Assembly: GCF_019966595.1 (NCBI RefSeq)
Contig: NZ_JAINFJ010000009.1
Span: forward strand, 1-64,000
From: Oricola indica
GTDB taxonomy: Bacteria; Pseudomonadota; Alphaproteobacteria; Rhizobiales; Rhizobiaceae
Direction of reading: 5' to 3'
DNA length: 64,000 nt
Each line of letters opens with the position of its first letter. Within the stretch, counting starts at the first letter, position 1. Made by a program: the position numbers and the translations under genes. The notes under the pieces are model-generated. The model was not told the DNA's origin and did no database searches. It worked only from the letters and a program-made list of their open reading frames with translations. Below, piece by piece: positions 15,692 through 24,102 of the stretch.

Positions 15692-16609
15692 CTAAACGGT
15701 GGCGGATTCCCGGATGAAGGAGCCGCTGCGAAGGTCGCGGAACGCCTGTTCCAGTTCCTCGCGGGTGTTCATCACGATCGGCCCGTGCCAGGCGACCGGC
15801 TCCTTGATCGGCGCGCCGGAAACGAGCAGGAAACGCACGCCTTGCTCGCCCGACTGCACGACGATCTCGTCACCGGTTCCGAAAACCACGAGCGTGCGGT
15901 TGCCCGACATGTCGCGCATATGGACTTCCTCGCCGCCGATTTCCTTTTCCACCAGAACGCCGAACGGTTTCGACGCGTCGCGGAAAGTCGCGGAGCCGGC
16001 GAAGATGTAGGCGAAAGCCGAGCGATAGGTGTCGATGGGCAATACCTTGCGGGTGTTCGGCGGAATCGAGATATCCAGATATTGCGGATCCGCCGCGACG
16101 CCATCGACCGGGCCGCGCTTGCCCCAGAACTCGCCAACCACGACACGCACGCGCGTTCCGTCGTCATCGATGATCTCGGGAATGTCGGTGGCGCCGATAT
16201 CCTGGTAGCGCGGGGTCGTCATCTTCAGGCTCGACGGCAAATTCGCCCAGAGCTGGAAGCCGTGCATGCGGCCGCGAAAATCGCCCTTCGGCATCTCCTG
16301 GTGCATGATGCCCGAACCGGCGGTCATCCATTGTACGGAGCCGGGGCCGAGCGTGCCTGAATTGCCGAGGCTGTCGGCATGGTCGACCGAGCCTTCCAGC
16401 ACATAGGTGATGGTCTCGATGCCGCGATGCGGGTGCCACGGAAAGCCGGCCTGGTAATCCTGCGGACGGTCATTGCGAAAATCGTCCATCATCAGGAAAG
16501 GGTCGGTCATTGACGGATCGCCGAAACCGAAGACGCGCTCCAGCTTGACGCCGGCGCCTTCCAGGGCGGACTGCGTGCCGGAAATATGTTTCACGGGTCG
16601 AATGGACAT
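15692..16609 (-). CDS. Pirin family protein (305 aa)
   Basis: A bicupin of the pirin type: FPWHPHRGIETITYVLEGSV and DHADSLGN supply the metal-binding histidines and glutamate, then WMTAGSGIMHQEMP and GFQLWANLPSSLK, with a second cupin toward the C-terminus (AFRDLRSGSFI tail). Bacterial pirins include quercetin 2,3-dioxygenases; the natural substrate is unknown. ATG at 16609 follows AGGAG at proper spacing, so the in-frame extension to 16750 is not used. It is divergent from the EcfG-promoted small gene. Confidence 0.92.
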   Translation of the reverse strand: MSIRPVKHISGTQSALEGAGVKLERVFGFGDPSMTDPFLMMDDFRNDRPQDYQAGFPWHPHRGIETITYVLEGSVDHADSLGNSGTLGPGSVQWMTAGSGIMHQEMPKGDFRGRMHGFQLWANLPSSLKMTTPRYQDIGATDIPEIIDDDGTRVRVVVGEFWGKRGPVDGVAADPQYLDISIPPNTRKVLPIDTYRSAFAYIFAGSATFRDASKPFGVLVEKEIGGEEVHMRDMSGNRTLVVFGTGDEIVVQSGEQGVRFLLVSGAPIKEPVAWHGPIVMNTREELEQAFRDLRSGSFIRESATV

Positions 16610-16711
16610 TTGGGGTCTCCTTGTTGCCCATAAGATAGGACGTTTCAGCCGTCGTTCACAGATTCCCGTATTGCGGACGCATTGTTCAGTCTCGGTGAAC
16701 GCCGCACTCTT

Positions 16712-16736
16712 GGAACTTCGTTGGGGCCGATCCGTT
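16712..16736 (+). promoter_or_regulatory. EcfG (general stress sigma factor) promoter
   Basis: GGAAC at 16712-16716 and CGTT at 16733-16736 are separated by exactly 16 bases, matching the alphaproteobacterial EcfG consensus GGAAC-N16/17-CGTT. It points toward the small gene at 16769, whose ATG lies 32 bases beyond the -10 element with an AAGGAG site in between. Confidence 0.75.
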
Positions 16737-16768
16737 TTGCTCTCAGACAAAAACGAAAGGAGACGACG

Positions 16769-17032
16769 ATGTTCGACAGACCGGACCTTTCTTCCGAAGC
16801 CGACATGACGCCGGAAGCGATCGTGGCGGATAGCTTCTTCTCACGCGAGGAGAAACTGGCGCGTCTGCGCGACATGAAGCACGAGCTTTCCCGCAAGGCG
16901 GCTGACGGTACCGCCAGTATCGATGCGGTCGAAAACCGCATGGCCGCGATCAACATGGCCGTCTCGGAGGTCAAGCACGAACAGGCCGATGACGATACCG
17001 GGCAGGCGTTGGGGCGCATGCCGAACGCCTGA
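16769..17032 (+). CDS. Small stress-associated hypothetical protein (87 aa)
   Basis: A soluble, helical protein with MTPEAIVADSFFSREEKLAR and LRDMKHELSRKA, then a second helix (AVENRMAAINMAVSEVKHEQ). No cysteine or membrane segment is present. AAGGAG at 16757-16762 precedes the ATG. The strong GGAAC-N16-CGTT promoter makes it a likely member of the general stress regulon, many of whose members are small proteins of unknown function. It converges on the Lrp remnant with four bases between stops. Confidence 0.78.
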   Translation: MFDRPDLSSEADMTPEAIVADSFFSREEKLARLRDMKHELSRKAADGTASIDAVENRMAAINMAVSEVKHEQADDDTGQALGRMPNA

Positions 17033-17036
17033 CAGC

Positions 17037-17297
17037 TTAAACAGCCTCCAGCGGAACGCCCCTGTTTTCCTTGATCTCCTCCATCACGAAGGAGGCCGAG
17101 ACATCGGCGGGCGGCACTGCGCGGATCAGTTTCTGGTAGAAACTATCAGAGGCAGGCATGTCCGCGACCCGCACCTTCAGCATGTAGTCGAGGTCGCCGC
17201 TCATTCGGTAGGCTTCGACCACATGCGGGATCGTGGCGACCGCGCGGCGGAACTTCTCCACACTCGCATTCACAACCGCTTCGGCTGAAACCGATCG
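17037..17297 (-). pseudogene. Lrp/AsnC ligand-binding domain remnant (about 78-86 codons)
   Basis: The frame encodes FRRAVATIPHVVEAYRMSGD followed by LDYMLKVRVADMPAS, the core of the RAM/AsnC effector-binding domain, and ends normally (FVMEEIKENRGVPLEAV). The N-terminal helix-turn-helix and the first beta strand are absent: upstream the same frame runs directly into the stop codon of coaBC. A GTG at 17273 could start a 78-residue product, but without the first strand the fold would be incomplete, so I treat it as a truncated gene. Free-standing RAM proteins do exist and are the alternative. Confidence 0.6.
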
Positions 17298-18785
17298 TCA
17301 GTCCGCCAGGGTTTCGGCGACCAGCGTCGCCAGCCGCGCCGCGACCTCGTCCTTGGTCATTTCGGGCCACGGATCAGCGCCGTCTGCCGACAGGAGCGTG
17401 ATGCGATTCCGGTCGCCCCCCATCACGCCGGTTCCGCCGATGCCGCTGTCGGGCGAGACATCATTGGCAACAATATAGTCAGCCCCTTTTCGCTTCAGCT
17501 TGGCGCTGCCATGTTCGACCAGCTTTTCCGTCTCGGCGGCAAAGCCGATGACGAGGCGCGGCCTGAGCGTTTCGTGATTGCCAATCCCGGCAAGGATATC
17601 CGGATTCTCGGTCAACGGCAGGTGCGAGGGGCCCTTGCCGCCTTCCTTCTTCATCTTCTCTCCGGCTTCGGTCGCCGCGCGCCAGTCCGCCACGGCGGCT
17701 GCGAAAATCGCCGCGTCGGCGGGCAGGTTGCTTTCCACCGCATCGCGCATCTGCCGGGCGGTTTCGACATGTGTCGTGGAAACGCCTGCCGGATCGGCGA
17801 TCGTCACCGGACCCGCGACGAGCCGGACATCCGCGCCGAGCCGGGCCAGTGCCGCCGCGATGGCGTGGCCCTGCTTTCCGGACGACCGGTTGGCGATATA
17901 GCGCACCGGATCGATCGGTTCATGCGTCGGTCCGGAGGTCACGATGATTCTCTTTCCGGCCAGCGGCTTCGGAGATGCGTCCAGCATCGCTTCTATCGCC
18001 GCGACGATCTCCAGCGCTTCGGCCATGCGCCCGGTGCCGGCTTCGCCCGACTCGGCCATCTCGCCTGAATTCGGGCCGACAAAGCCGATCCCGTCCGCTT
18101 CGAGCATGGTGCAGTTTCGAACGGTCGCCGGGTGGCTCCACATATGCGGGTTCATCGCCGGCGCGATCAGGACCGGCGACCCCGCCGCGAGCAGGATGGT
18201 CGAGGCAAGGTCGTTGGCGAGCCCCGCCGCCATTTTCGCCATCAGGTCGGCGGTCGCCGGCGCGACGACGATCAGGTCTGTTTCGCGCGCCAGCCGGATG
18301 TGGCCGACATCCTGCTCGTCCTCCCGGTCGAACAGTTCCGTGAAAACCCTGTCTGCGGCGAGTGCGCCTACCGACAGCGGCGTCACGAACTCGGTCGCCG
18401 CCTTCGTCATCACCGGCCTTACTGACGCGCCGCGCTCGCGCAGGCGGCGGATCAGGTCGAGGCACTTGTAGGCAGCGATGCCGCCGCCGATGATCAGCAG
18501 GATGCGCTTGTCTTTTACGGGGCTATGTTCGATTCCCATCGATACCGGCGTCCGATCGTCGCGTGTTCCGGTCATGTCGCGGCCTTGCAGGTCGAGCAAT
18601 TGTTGCGAAGTCGCGCCGATGGCTTCGGCCACTTTTTCGATCATGTCGGCGCGGATGGTCTGTTTCTTGCCGACGATCAGGTCGCGAAGGTAGGAACGCT
18701 CCAACCCTGCTTCCAGCGCGGCGGTTACCGGGCGCTTGTTTAGCTCAGATAACCGCTTTTTGACAAATTTTCCGATCTTGGACAT
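17298..18785 (-). CDS. coaBC: CoaBC bifunctional enzyme with N-terminal HTH domain (495 aa)
   Basis: CoaBC makes 4'-phosphopantetheine: CoaB joins cysteine to 4'-phosphopantothenate using CTP and CoaC decarboxylates the product with FMN. The CoaC half has ILLIIGGGIAAYKCLDLIRR, VVAPATADLMAKMAAGLAND and PAMNPHMW; the CoaB half has VTSGPTHEPIDPVRYIANRS, SSGKQGHAIA and PDILAGIG. Unusually, residues 1-66 form an XRE-like helix-turn-helix (KFVKKRLSELNKRPVTAALE, ERSYLRDLIVGKKQTIRADM, then VAEAIGATSQQLLDL). A classical CoaBC would start at Met71 or Met83, neither of which has a good ribosome site. A perfect palindrome lies 8-24 bases before the ATG. Upstream are ubiB and ubiE on the same strand. Confidence 0.9.
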   Translation of the reverse strand: MSKIGKFVKKRLSELNKRPVTAALEAGLERSYLRDLIVGKKQTIRADMIEKVAEAIGATSQQLLDLQGRDMTGTRDDRTPVSMGIEHSPVKDKRILLIIGGGIAAYKCLDLIRRLRERGASVRPVMTKAATEFVTPLSVGALAADRVFTELFDREDEQDVGHIRLARETDLIVVAPATADLMAKMAAGLANDLASTILLAAGSPVLIAPAMNPHMWSHPATVRNCTMLEADGIGFVGPNSGEMAESGEAGTGRMAEALEIVAAIEAMLDASPKPLAGKRIIVTSGPTHEPIDPVRYIANRSSGKQGHAIAAALARLGADVRLVAGPVTIADPAGVSTTHVETARQMRDAVESNLPADAAIFAAAVADWRAATEAGEKMKKEGGKGPSHLPLTENPDILAGIGNHETLRPRLVIGFAAETEKLVEHGSAKLKRKGADYIVANDVSPDSGIGGTGVMGGDRNRITLLSADGADPWPEMTKDEVAARLATLVAETLAD

Positions 18786-18792
18786 GGGTTAT

Positions 18793-18809
18793 TTCCAACT
18801 AAGTTGGAA
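18793..18809. promoter_or_regulatory. Perfect palindrome at the coaBC start (candidate operator)
   Basis: TTCCAACTAAGTTGGAA is an eight-base inverted repeat with a single central base, placed immediately before the coaBC start codon in the 58-base gap after ubiB. On the minus strand a TTGGAT element (-35-like) and an AAATAA element (-10-like) flank it with 17 bases between, so a repressor bound here would sit in the promoter spacer. The HTH domain carried by CoaBC itself is the obvious candidate ligand; that is inference. Confidence 0.6.
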
Positions 18810-18843
18810 TAATCCAATCACAGAATGACTGTGCCGTAAAGAT

Positions 18844-20421
18844 TTAGCTCACTTGCCAGGCGATCCAAAGCGCCGCCAGCGCGATAATCCAGAGCGCGAC
18901 CCGTCCCGAGCGGGATTCCCGCGCCTCGGCCTTGCCGATGGCGTTGACCGTTTCGGGATCGAGTTTCATGCCGTGTTCGGCCATGTCGCCCACCTCGTGC
19001 GAGAGGCGTTCGGTGCGTTCGGCCAGATCCGGCAGCGTGCGTGCCAGCCGGCCCAGCGATTCCAGCCCGTTCCGGGCATCGGCCAGCATCGCGCCCGGTC
19101 CCAGATTGCGCGCGATCCAGTCGCCGACCACCGGTTCCGACGCCTTCCACATGTTGAAGCGCGGATTGAGCGCACGTGCGTTGCCCTCGACCACGACCAT
19201 CGTCTTTTGCAGCAGAAGCAGCTCAGGCCGCGTCTGCATGTCGAAAATATCCGTCACCTCGAACAAAAGCGTCAGAAGGTTGGCCATCGAGATCGTCTCG
19301 GCCGGTTGTCCGTGGATCGGCTCGCCGATGGCGCGGATCGCCTGCGCGAAGGCTTCGACATCCTGGTGCGGCGGTACGTAGCCCGCCTCGAAATGCACCT
19401 GCGCGACGCGCTGGAAATCCCGCGTGATGAACCCGTACAGGATTTCGGCGAGGAACCGCCGTTCCTTAAGGCCGATTCGTCCGGCGATACCGAGATCGAC
19501 GGCGACGATATCGCCTTTCGGATCGACGAAGAGATTGCCCGGGTGCATGTCGGCGTGGAAGAAGCCGTCGCGCATGGCGTGGCGAAGGAAGTTCTGCACC
19601 ACTGCGTCGGCCAGTCGATCGAGATCGTGACCGGCCGCGCGCAGCGCGTCGATTTCGGACATCTTGATGCCGTCGACCCAATCGAGCGTCAGCACATCAC
19701 GCCCTGTGCGCAGCCAGTCGACCGTGGGCAGGCGGAAACCCGGATCGTCTTTCGTGTTCTCGCCCATCTCCGACAATGCTGCGGCCTCGAGCCTCAGATC
19801 CATCTCGATCTTGGTCGATTGCGCCAGCGTCTCGGCGATGGCTACCGGGCGCAGGCGCCGCGAGGCAGGAATGTACTTTTCCTGCATTTGCGCAAACAGG
19901 AAGAACGTGTCGAGATCGCGTGCGAAACGCTGTCTGACACCCGGCCGAATGACCTTGACCGCGACCTTCCGCGTGGTTCCATCCGGATCGCGCACCGTGG
20001 CCGGATGAACCTGCGCGATGGAGGCGGCAGCCACCGGCTCACCGATCTCGACAAACAGCTCCGACACCGACTGACCCAGAGAATCCTCGATCCGTCGGAT
20101 CGAGTCCTCCATCGGGAAGCTTTCCATGCGGTCCTGCAGATGCGCGAGGTCGAGCGCAAGATCAAGGCCGATGACGTCCGGTCGCGTCGCGAGGAACTGC
20201 CCCAGCTTGGCATAGGAGGGACCGAGCCTGGCGATCGCCCGCGTCATGCGCTCGGCATTGTCGAGCGAGCGGCTGCGCTTGCGCGCCAGCGCACTGGCGA
20301 CGCCATGCGCGGTTGCCGCGGGACCGGTCAGCCCGTTCGCGGGAAAGCCCGCGATCACGCCTTCGCGCGCGAGCACCCAGCCGGCGCGGATCATCCGCAA
20401 TGTCGCCATGAGGGTGTTCAT
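18844..20421 (-). CDS. ubiB: UbiB, ABC1-type atypical kinase/ATPase (525 aa)
   Basis: UbiB is an ATPase that helps ubiquinone precursors reach the biosynthetic complex at the membrane. The KxGQ motif is in ARLGPSYAKLGQFLATRPD, followed by AAASIAQVHPAT, KVAVKVIRPGV, the catalytic GFFHADMHPGNLFV and the VAVDLGIAGRIG metal-binding loop. A C-terminal membrane anchor (VALWIIALAALWIAWQV) ends the protein. Four bases separate it from ubiE, which is upstream in the same transcript. Confidence 0.95.
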   Translation of the reverse strand: MNTLMATLRMIRAGWVLAREGVIAGFPANGLTGPAATAHGVASALARKRSRSLDNAERMTRAIARLGPSYAKLGQFLATRPDVIGLDLALDLAHLQDRMESFPMEDSIRRIEDSLGQSVSELFVEIGEPVAAASIAQVHPATVRDPDGTTRKVAVKVIRPGVRQRFARDLDTFFLFAQMQEKYIPASRRLRPVAIAETLAQSTKIEMDLRLEAAALSEMGENTKDDPGFRLPTVDWLRTGRDVLTLDWVDGIKMSEIDALRAAGHDLDRLADAVVQNFLRHAMRDGFFHADMHPGNLFVDPKGDIVAVDLGIAGRIGLKERRFLAEILYGFITRDFQRVAQVHFEAGYVPPHQDVEAFAQAIRAIGEPIHGQPAETISMANLLTLLFEVTDIFDMQTRPELLLLQKTMVVVEGNARALNPRFNMWKASEPVVGDWIARNLGPGAMLADARNGLESLGRLARTLPDLAERTERLSHEVGDMAEHGMKLDPETVNAIGKAEARESRSGRVALWIIALAALWIAWQVS

Positions 20422-20425
20422 GTGC

Positions 20426-21202
20426 TCAGAGCTTCCAACCCGAATGCAGCGCTGCGATCCCGCCGGTATAGTTGGTATAGGTCACCCTGGAGAATCCCGC
20501 ATTGCGGATCATTGCCGCGAAATTCTCCTGATTTGGGAATTTAGCGATCGATTCCACGAGGTAGCGATAAGGCTCGCCGTCGCCGGTCACTGCCTGGCCG
20601 ATACGCGGGATCGCGTTGAACGACCATTTCTCGTAGAGCGTTTCGAGAAGCGGTGCATCCACCTCGGAAAACTCGAGACACAGGAAGCGCCCGCCGCGTT
20701 TCAGCACGCGGTAGGCCTCGCCGAGCGCCTTGGGTATATCCGGCACGTTGCGGATACCGAAGGCGATTGTGTAGGCATCGAAACTCCCGTCCTCGAAGGG
20801 CAGGTCTTCGGCATTGGCCTCGACGAATGCCAGATTGTCGGCCAGCCCGCGCTTCTCCGCCCGTTCGCGCCCGACCTCCAGCATCGAACCGTTGATGTCG
20901 AGCACATCGACCTGGGCATTGCCGCGGGATGCCTCGACGATGCGAAAGGCAATGTCGCCCGTGCCGCCGGCGACGTCCAGCGAGTGCCAAGGCCGGTCTT
21001 TCGGCGGGTTGAGCGCCGTCACCATGGCGTCCTTCCAGACGCGATGCATCCCGGCCGACATCAGGTCGTTCATCACGTCGTAGCGTTGCGCCACCTTGTG
21101 GAACACGTCGTTGACGCGGCCCTGCTTTTCGCCTTCGCCCACCTGCGCGAAGCCGAACGACGTTCTCATCGCGCCGCCCGCTGTGGTTCTCGATTGCGAC
21201 AT
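20426..21202 (-). CDS. ubiE: Ubiquinone/menaquinone C-methyltransferase (258 aa)
   Basis: This SAM-dependent enzyme methylates the demethyl ring of ubiquinone and menaquinone precursors. The family signature [18 protein letters not shown], motif [36 protein letters not shown] and [20 protein letters not shown] are all present, with a C-terminal FTNYTGG-like [17 protein letters not shown]. It starts the ubiE-ubiB-coaBC run on the minus strand. The ATG at 21202 gives a 16-residue N-terminal extension ahead of the usual start. Confidence 0.95.
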   Translation of the reverse strand: MSQSRTTAGGAMRTSFGFAQVGEGEKQGRVNDVFHKVAQRYDVMNDLMSAGMHRVWKDAMVTALNPPKDRPWHSLDVAGGTGDIAFRIVEASRGNAQVDVLDINGSMLEVGRERAEKRGLADNLAFVEANAEDLPFEDGSFDAYTIAFGIRNVPDIPKALGEAYRVLKRGGRFLCLEFSEVDAPLLETLYEKWSFNAIPRIGQAVTGDGEPYRYLVESIAKFPNQENFAAMIRNAGFSRVTYTNYTGGIAALHSGWKL

Positions 21203-21324
21203 GGGTCTGATCCGTTCGTGATGCCTCGGTTTTCAGGAACGTAGCCTATGCAGGCAAACGGGGCCATTGCGCAAGCCGTGCCATCATGTCACGGAGATTT
21301 GCCCTTTACGCGGAGATGTCGCCC

Positions 21325-22287
21325 ATGGTCCTGAAAGCGGAAATCCACTGTCACATTGAAGGTGCGGCGAGTCCCGCTCTTGTCGAGGAACAGGCACGCA
21401 AATACGGCGTCGACATTTCCGCCATCATTCGAGACGGCTCCTATGTCTGGTCGGATTTCACGACCTTCCTGCGTGCCTATGACGTCGCGTCGATGCTGTT
21501 CCGCTGCGAGGAGGATTACGCGCTTCTTGCCGAGACCTATCTCGCCGACTTGGCCGGACAGGGCGCGATCTACTCTGAAGTCTTCATTTCCACCGACCAC
21601 GCCGTCAATGCGGGGCTGACACCGCACGCATACATAACCGGTCTTGCTGAGGGCATTCGCCGCGCGCGGGAAAAATACGGCATCGAAGGACGGATGATCG
21701 CGACCGGTCTCCGCCATGAGGGCCCGGAAGCCGTGGAGCGGGCCGCCCGCTATATCGCCGCCAACCCGCACCCCCTCGTGACCGGTTTCGGAATGGCCGG
21801 TGACGAGCGCATGCATGCGCCGGAGGATTTCGCGCGCGCCTTCGATATCGCACGCGATGCCGGGCTCGGTATCACCGTTCACGCCGGGGAACTCGTCGGG
21901 GCCGAAAGCGTGCGCGGCGCGCTCGATCATCTGCGGCCGTCGCGTATCGGCCATGGCGTGCGCGCCATCGAGGATGCGGCCCTGGTGCGTCGTCTTGCAG
22001 ACGAAGGTGTCGTGCTCGAGGTCTGCCCGGGCTCCAACATCGCACTGTCGGTCTTCCCCTCATACGGAGATCATCCTTTCCCTGCACTGCGCGACGCCGG
22101 CGTGAAGGTGACTTTGTCGTCGGACGACCCGCCCTTCTTCCACACGTCGCTCGCCGCTGAATACGAGATCGCGCGGACGCATTTCGGCCTCGACGATGAC
22201 GCCCTGTTGGCTGTCACCCGGACCGCGCTCGAAGCGGCATTTGTCGACGAGGAAACGCGCAGGGAGCTGCTCGCCCGCCTCGGCTGA
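21325..22287 (+). CDS. add: Adenosine deaminase (320 aa)
   Basis: The enzyme hydrolyses adenosine to inosine and ammonia in purine salvage. [10 protein letters not shown] provides the two N-terminal zinc histidines, then TVHAGE, the catalytic IGHGVRA and the [10 protein letters not shown] aspartates complete the metallo-hydrolase site. ATG 21325 has GGAG nine bases away; upstream ATGs at 21286 and 21316 lack a suitable site. It is divergent from ubiE. The sequence is closer to the adenosine deaminase-like bacterial group; activity on adenine cannot be excluded. Confidence 0.9.
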   Translation: MVLKAEIHCHIEGAASPALVEEQARKYGVDISAIIRDGSYVWSDFTTFLRAYDVASMLFRCEEDYALLAETYLADLAGQGAIYSEVFISTDHAVNAGLTPHAYITGLAEGIRRAREKYGIEGRMIATGLRHEGPEAVERAARYIAANPHPLVTGFGMAGDERMHAPEDFARAFDIARDAGLGITVHAGELVGAESVRGALDHLRPSRIGHGVRAIEDAALVRRLADEGVVLEVCPGSNIALSVFPSYGDHPFPALRDAGVKVTLSSDDPPFFHTSLAAEYEIARTHFGLDDDALLAVTRTALEAAFVDEETRRELLARLG

Positions 22288-22388
22288 CGGTTTGAGCCTT
22301 GGATAGCGGTCGATGACGGCTTCTTGCGGCTTTTCCCGCCGGTCGCGTGCCGCTAGGGTGACCGCACCATTCTTCTGCGAGGCACCCC

Positions 22389-23018
22389 ATGGACAGCGTC
22401 ACCGTCGTCGATCACCCGCTCGTGCAGCACAAGCTCACCTTCATGCGCAAGAAGGAGTCCTCGACGGCCGGGTTCAGGCGGCTGTTGCGCGAGATTTCGC
22501 TTCTGCTCTGTTACGAGGTGACACGCGAACTGCCGATGACGATGGAAACGATCGAGACACCGCTGGCCGAGATGCGGTCGCCGGTGCTCGAAGGCAAGAA
22601 GCTCGTTTTCGCCTCTGTGCTGCGTGCCGGCAACGGCCTGCTTGAAGGCATGCTCGATCTCGTTCCATCCGCCCGGGTCGCCCATATCGGTCTCTATCGA
22701 GACCATGAGACGCTGGAGCCGGTCGAATACTATTTCAAGGCACCGGAAGACCTCTCCGACCGCCTTGTCATCGTCGTTGACCCGATGCTGGCGACCGCCA
22801 ATTCGGCCATCGCGGCAATCGCAAAACTGAAGGAACGTGGCGCAAAGGACTTGCGCTTCGTCTGCCTGCTCGCCGCGCCCGAGGGCGTGAAGAAGTTTAC
22901 CGAGGCGCACCCTGACGTGCCGATCGTCACCGCGTCGATCGACGAACGCCTGAACGAGAAGGGCTATATCGTTCCCGGTCTCGGCGACGCCGGCGACCGC
23001 ATGTACGGCACGAAGTAG
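22389..23018 (+). CDS. upp: Uracil phosphoribosyltransferase (209 aa)
   Basis: Upp converts uracil and PRPP to UMP. The start [19 protein letters not shown], the [16 protein letters not shown] helix, [13 protein letters not shown], the PRPP loop [18 protein letters not shown] and the uracil-binding [20 protein letters not shown] tail are all canonical, and the length is exact. It follows add by 101 bases in the same direction. With the cdd-to-deoA operon further right it belongs to a nucleoside salvage region. Confidence 0.97.
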   Translation: MDSVTVVDHPLVQHKLTFMRKKESSTAGFRRLLREISLLLCYEVTRELPMTMETIETPLAEMRSPVLEGKKLVFASVLRAGNGLLEGMLDLVPSARVAHIGLYRDHETLEPVEYYFKAPEDLSDRLVIVVDPMLATANSAIAAIAKLKERGAKDLRFVCLLAAPEGVKKFTEAHPDVPIVTASIDERLNEKGYIVPGLGDAGDRMYGTK

Positions 23019-23047
23019 CGGCCCGGCCGCTCCGACAGAGTGTTGCG

Positions 23048-24091
23048 ATGGGCAATGCCATGCCTGACGAAAGACCTCGCCTGACGCCGTCGCAACAGCG
23101 GTTGCTCTGCCGATTGGCGGATCCGGAAGGCGGGCCGCTGGCAGCGGATGCGTTTCCCGTCGCGGAAATCGAACCGGTCCTGCATGCCGCGCGCGACCAC
23201 AATGTCGAGCCGGTCGTGCTTCGCAAGATCGCCGGGATCGGACTGTCGGACAACGCGGAATTCGAGCACTACCGCTCATCGGCCGTCAGGGACCGCATGT
23301 TCCTGTCGGCGGTCACCAAGGCGCTGGCGGATCAGGCTTCGCGCATCGCGCGGGCGCTGGGCGAGGCAGGCGTTCCATATGCCCTGATCAAGGGCCAAGC
23401 CTTCGCCGAGGAGTTGTATCCCGACCCGTCGGACCGCCCCTATTCGGATATCGACATCCTTCTGCCGAGAGCTGCGTTGGCGCGCGCCGGGGAGATCATG
23501 CAAACGCTCGATTTCGTCCAGTTCAAGCGCCAGCATTTCGACAAGTCCGAGGCCAACGAGGAACAGAAATGGGGATATGGGGGCGACACCTCCCTTCTCG
23601 CCGAACTGCATACCGATATCGTTCATGTCCCGGCTTTGCGACGCCGGGTGTCTTTCGGGTTCGATGAGTATGATCTGGCGCGCGGCGGCGGCCTGTGGCC
23701 TGCCGCCGGGCATTTTGTCGTCGCGGTCATACATGCCGCCGCGGGCCACAAGTTCCATCAGCTCCGGCTGCTTGTCGATGTGCTTCAGGCGACTCGCAAA
23801 CTGTCCGACGACAGCCTGCGCCATTTGGCGGACACCGTCTCGCGCCTGCACATCCAGCCCGAAGTCTCGATGTCGCTATCGCTGATCGACGGCCTTTTTC
23901 CGCAGGCGCTTCCCGATGGCCGGATAAAGGTCATTCGCGACGCGCTTCGCCTGCCTTCCTGCTGGAAAATCGTCACGCCTCAGGCGGTGCTGGAAGCGAC
24001 GGGCGAAGGCTACTGGCGTTCGAAATTCCTGCGCCACGCATTCCGCTATTACCAGATGACACTCGCGCCGAGGCGAAGCCTGGGAGCTTGA
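23048..24091 (+). CDS. Nucleotidyltransferase family protein (347 aa)
   Basis: The central part carries an NTP_transf_5-type minimal nucleotidyltransferase core: PYALIKGQAFAEELY then DRPYSDIDILLPRA with the paired aspartates. Long helices surround it (residues 70-110 and 230-330). This family accompanies PqqD-like proteins and HprK-like kinases in several RiPP and exopolysaccharide-linked clusters, including some lasso peptide loci; its acceptor is not known. It starts 29 bases after upp and faces the kinase/GT fusion gene with an 11-base gap. ATG 23060 is an alternative start. I place it in the precursor-modification cassette. Confidence 0.8.
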   Translation: MGNAMPDERPRLTPSQQRLLCRLADPEGGPLAADAFPVAEIEPVLHAARDHNVEPVVLRKIAGIGLSDNAEFEHYRSSAVRDRMFLSAVTKALADQASRIARALGEAGVPYALIKGQAFAEELYPDPSDRPYSDIDILLPRAALARAGEIMQTLDFVQFKRQHFDKSEANEEQKWGYGGDTSLLAELHTDIVHVPALRRRVSFGFDEYDLARGGGLWPAAGHFVVAVIHAAAGHKFHQLRLLVDVLQATRKLSDDSLRHLADTVSRLHIQPEVSMSLSLIDGLFPQALPDGRIKVIRDALRLPSCWKIVTPQAVLEATGEGYWRSKFLRHAFRYYQMTLAPRRSLGA

Positions 24092-24102
24092 GGCAATTCC
24101 GG

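Noticed and set aside
17037-17273. Stand-alone RAM (Lrp ligand domain) protein starting at GTG 17273
   Set aside because: The first beta strand is missing and the frame continues upstream to the coaBC stop, so truncation is the simpler reading; not fully excluded.
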